64,000 nucleotides of DNA from Tenebrio molitor (Eukaryota > Arthropoda > Insecta > Coleoptera > Tenebrionidae), in assembly GCF_963966145.1 (NCBI RefSeq), contig NC_091046.1:930001-994000 (forward strand). The letters run 5' to 3'. The translations under genes were made by a program, and so were the position numbers. Shown piece by piece: positions 61,901 to 64,000 of this stretch (position 1 is its first letter; every line of letters starts with the position of its first letter). The notes under the pieces are model-generated. The model was not told where the DNA came from. It saw only the letters and a list, made by a program, of their open reading frames with translations, and made no database searches.

Positions 61901-64000
61901 GAAGAAAAGGTCACAGCTGTAGGCGCAGAGCAAACAGTCGAGGCCTCACCAAAGTCATCTCGTGGTCTCTTCAGTGTCTTTAAAAAACCTAAGAAAGACC
62001 ATGAAGACAGTATCGAAGCAAAACCAGTTATTTCTGAGAGCGTTTTAAAAGAAATAAATGACACCGAGACTTTCTTGACAGTGGAAGTACAAAATTATGA
62101 CGTCGAAAAAGACGAAAAAGAAAAGGTGACGAAACTAGCTCAAGACGTTGTTGAATCGTCACCGAAATCATCTAGAGGATTGTTTGGTATTTTCAAAAAA
62201 TCGAAGAAAGATGAAGTTGATGAGGTTGTTATGGAAACTACCCCGAAGACGAAAAAACGCGAAAAAGATGGAGAAGGATCGACGGAAGCAAAAATAGTCC
62301 TGTCTGAAGAAGTATTAAAAGACATTGCTGACACTGATCAATTCTTAAGTCAGGAGATAGAAAAGTATGCCGATGCTAAACACGTTAAAGAAGAAAAAGT
62401 TGTACCACAACCTGTTGAAGACCTGTCAAAAGCGAAAAGTGGTCTGTTTGACATATTCAAAAAATCTAAAGTTGAAAAAGAAGAAAGTGTGGGCGCTAAG
62501 CCACCTACACTTTCTGAAGAAGTTTTAAAGGATATGGATAATACAAAACAGTTTCTGCGAGATGAAGTCGAAAATTATCATGATGTGAAAGCGCCAGCTG
62601 GTGAAGAAGAGACAGTGACGACCAAAACAGACAGCGAAGAAGTCGAAGCAAAACCTGAAGCCAAGGGCGGATTCTTATCGCAGTTCAAAAAAATGAAAAA
62701 GAAACCGAGTATTCAAGAAAGCGAAATATCGGCGGAAGTTCAAAAGGAAATGGATGAAACGAAAAACTTTTTATCAACCGAATTGGAAAATTATGAAGAT
62801 GGAAAAGTAGAAACTGCGGATAAAGATAAGAAGGAAGAAAAGGCGGTCACCTTTGATACAACTAACTCTAAGATGGTTTTAGAAGGTCACCTTCCCGAAC
62901 CGGAAGTGGCTCATGTCGTTGACGTAGTCAAAAAAGATATTGCCGAAGTGATAGAAGAACCTAAAAGAACAACGAAAGAAACACTAGATGTTGTTACAAA
63001 AGAGGTTTCAGAACAAAAACCAGTCTTGGAGCAGCAGGAAGTGAAACAACCGTCTAAGAAAGATAAACAGAGCAAAGATAAAAAAGGTTTCTTCAATATT
63101 TTTGGGAAGAAATCAAAATCGCAGGAAACATCTTTTGATGAATCTCGAGGTCGTCCCGAGGAAGACGGCGAAGGATCTCCAAAGAAACAAAAAAGACGCA
63201 AGAGCAGCAGTCCGTTCAAATTTTTCGATAAAATGAAGAAAAGCGAAGACGACATTAAAGAAACGGAAGTTGAAATACCTACAAAGACGACTGTCACTAA
63301 AGAGGAAGCCGAACCGAAAGAGGATTTATTAACAGTTGAATTTGAGGAACAACCCTCAATGAATCTCAGCGAAGAAGTTTTAGGTAGCTTGGAAAAGAAA
63401 ATGGAAGAACTTAAACGTAAATATTCTCCCGAATCTCAGAAAGAGATGAACGATTGCCGCGACTTTTTGTTTATCGAAGTGGACAACTATGAAGATGCTG
63501 CACCAGTAGTTGTTACTGATATTGACACTGGGTTATCTACCGACGCTGGAAAGGTAGTGAACGACATTATCGATAAAGCTGCCAAAGTAGTCGAAGATGG
63601 TCAAGATCAAGTGGAAGCCGTCAAGTCGGTGACCGTCGAGACCGCTGCAAAAGTTGACGCCGAAGTCGAAGAAGCTTCTCGAAAGGCAGCTAAGAAGACC
63701 GAAAAGAAATCTGGAGGTTTCTTTTCCAAGTTGGGCAGTTTCATTTCGGGTAGTGTCGATGACGCAAAGAGCGAACTCAAAGAAGCCAAAAAGTCTGCTG
63801 AGAAGGCGGTTGATAAAGCAAAAGAATCAACCCAAAAAACAATTGATGCAACAGAAAAGACTGTTGAGGATGGCGTGAAGAAGAGCAAAGATGAGTTGCG
63901 AGAAACGAAAACAAATGTTGAAACGGCTTCACAGAAATTGGTCGACGATACACAGAAAGGGATCAGCTCCAAGATTGAAGAAACTAAACAAAGTGCAAAC
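58932..64000 (+). CDS. Long modular exon with GFFGLFKKSKK repeats, open at the window end
   Basis: With one nucleotide from the previous exon, the frame (codons starting at 58934) is open to 64000, about 1,689 residues, with no stop. It starts GLSTTTERLVASNEE. A basic K-rich stretch follows, with the first hydrophobic plug KGFFGSIKTFVERS near 59207, then proline-rich sequence with LPPRKPKLP (SH3-type) and LPPPYKPP (WW-type). A K/E-rich linker leads to repeated modules: an FFGLFKKSKK plug, a charged linker, then a helix of the form LSEEVLKD..FL..EVENYHDVKP. The last 400 nt encode an A/K/E/T-rich amphipathic helix. No initiating Met is needed because the acceptor and phase fit. I do not recognise the family; it looks like a disordered region of a giant cytoskeletal protein. 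Confidence 0.85.
59207..63750 (+). repeat. Degenerate protein module repeat, about 65-120 residues per copy
   Basis: Aromatic-basic plugs occur near nt 59207 (GFFGSIKTF), 60250, 60528, 60882, 61097, 61312, 61504 (GFFGLFKKSKK types), 61735, 61962, 62174, 62440 (GLFDIFKK types), 62666 (GFLSQFKK), 63086 (GFFNIFGKK), 63208 (FKFFDKMKK) and 63713 (GGFFSKLGSF). Between them, helix modules of the form [LI]S-x-x-[VL]-L-K-[DE] ... FL ... E[VL]-x-NY-x-D-[VA] occur 11 times, the last near 63450 (CRDFLFIEVDNYEDA). Nucleotide identity between modules is low, so this is an old protein-level repeat, unlike the array upstream. Confidence 0.82.
59444..59467 (+). other. PPxY motif in proline-rich segment
   Basis: The codons encode LPPPYKPP, a PPxY motif of the class bound by WW domains. 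About 25 codons upstream, GLPPRKPKLP has the R/K-x-x-P-x-x-P spacing of SH3 ligands. Both are short motifs with a real chance of being incidental. Confidence 0.3.
63560..64000 (+). other. Amphipathic A/K/E helix region, continues off the window
   Basis: Residues such as DDAKSELKEAKKSAEKAVDK, then AKESTQKTIDATEKTVEDG, keep small or hydrophobic residues at 3-4 residue spacing with alternating K and E. This resembles LEA-type or apolipoprotein-type 11-mer helices and can form long amphipathic helices. It follows the GGFFSKLGSFISG plug. The end lies outside the window. Confidence 0.5.

Noticed and set aside
228..64000. Firm naming as Msp300/nesprin, titin/sallimus, giant ankyrin or futsch
   Set aside because: No spectrin repeat, CH, Ig, ankyrin, KASH or MAP1 domain is visible in the window. 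Similarity is only of composition and style, so no gene symbol is assigned.

Overview
This window is eukaryotic, non-viral and protein-coding nearly end to end on the + strand. Short introns (roughly 80-200 nt, one of 675 nt), AT-rich intron sequence, metazoan-type splice sites and long exons of charged, disordered protein suggest an arthropod, most likely an insect. No diagnostic domain fixes the species or the gene. I read the window as an internal slice of ONE giant gene: it enters in an intron or flank on the left and leaves inside an open exon on the right.

Layout: (1) 1-246, intron or flank ending in a plausible splice acceptor. (2) 228-54350, a single uninterrupted reading frame of 18,040 codons. 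It has a unique N-terminal part (about 1,260 residues, to about 4010), a tandem array of about 316 copies of a 150-bp / 50-residue unit (about 4011-51402), and a unique C-terminal part (about 980 residues) with a basic patch and an EB1-type SGIP motif. (3) 54345-58931, a chain of smaller exons and short introns whose phases mostly fit each other: a possible 13-codon exon, an exon whose frame meets a TGA at 54672, a 607-codon acidic exon rich in TDxEDL motifs, a symmetric 69-nt exon, and a 438-codon acidic exon with two NPF motifs. (4) 58932-64000, a long open exon with at least 12 degenerate copies of a GFFGLFKKSKK / LSEEVLKD..FL..EVENYHDVKP module, then an amphipathic K/E/A-rich helix that runs off the window.

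The centre of interest is the array. The unit is about 68% P, E, V and K, is crowded with S/T-P sites, and resembles titin PEVK and neurofilament-H KSP sequence in composition. Between the anchors at 6523 and 41323 there are 232 consecutive unit steps of exactly 150 bp. Units in the core are nearly identical and organised in higher-order blocks (4, 5, 11, 12, 15, 20, 23 and 27 units), whereas both edges are diverged and carry the only indels. This is the pattern expected of unequal exchange or conversion under selection to keep the frame open.

Together the pieces describe a multi-megadalton, largely disordered, highly charged scaffold or spring with short linear motifs (SxIP, NPF, PPxY, CK2-like acidic motifs, proline-directed sites). 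Candidate families are the insect giants (nesprin/Msp300, titin/sallimus, giant ankyrin, MAP1B/futsch). None can be proven from this window because no folded domain is visible.
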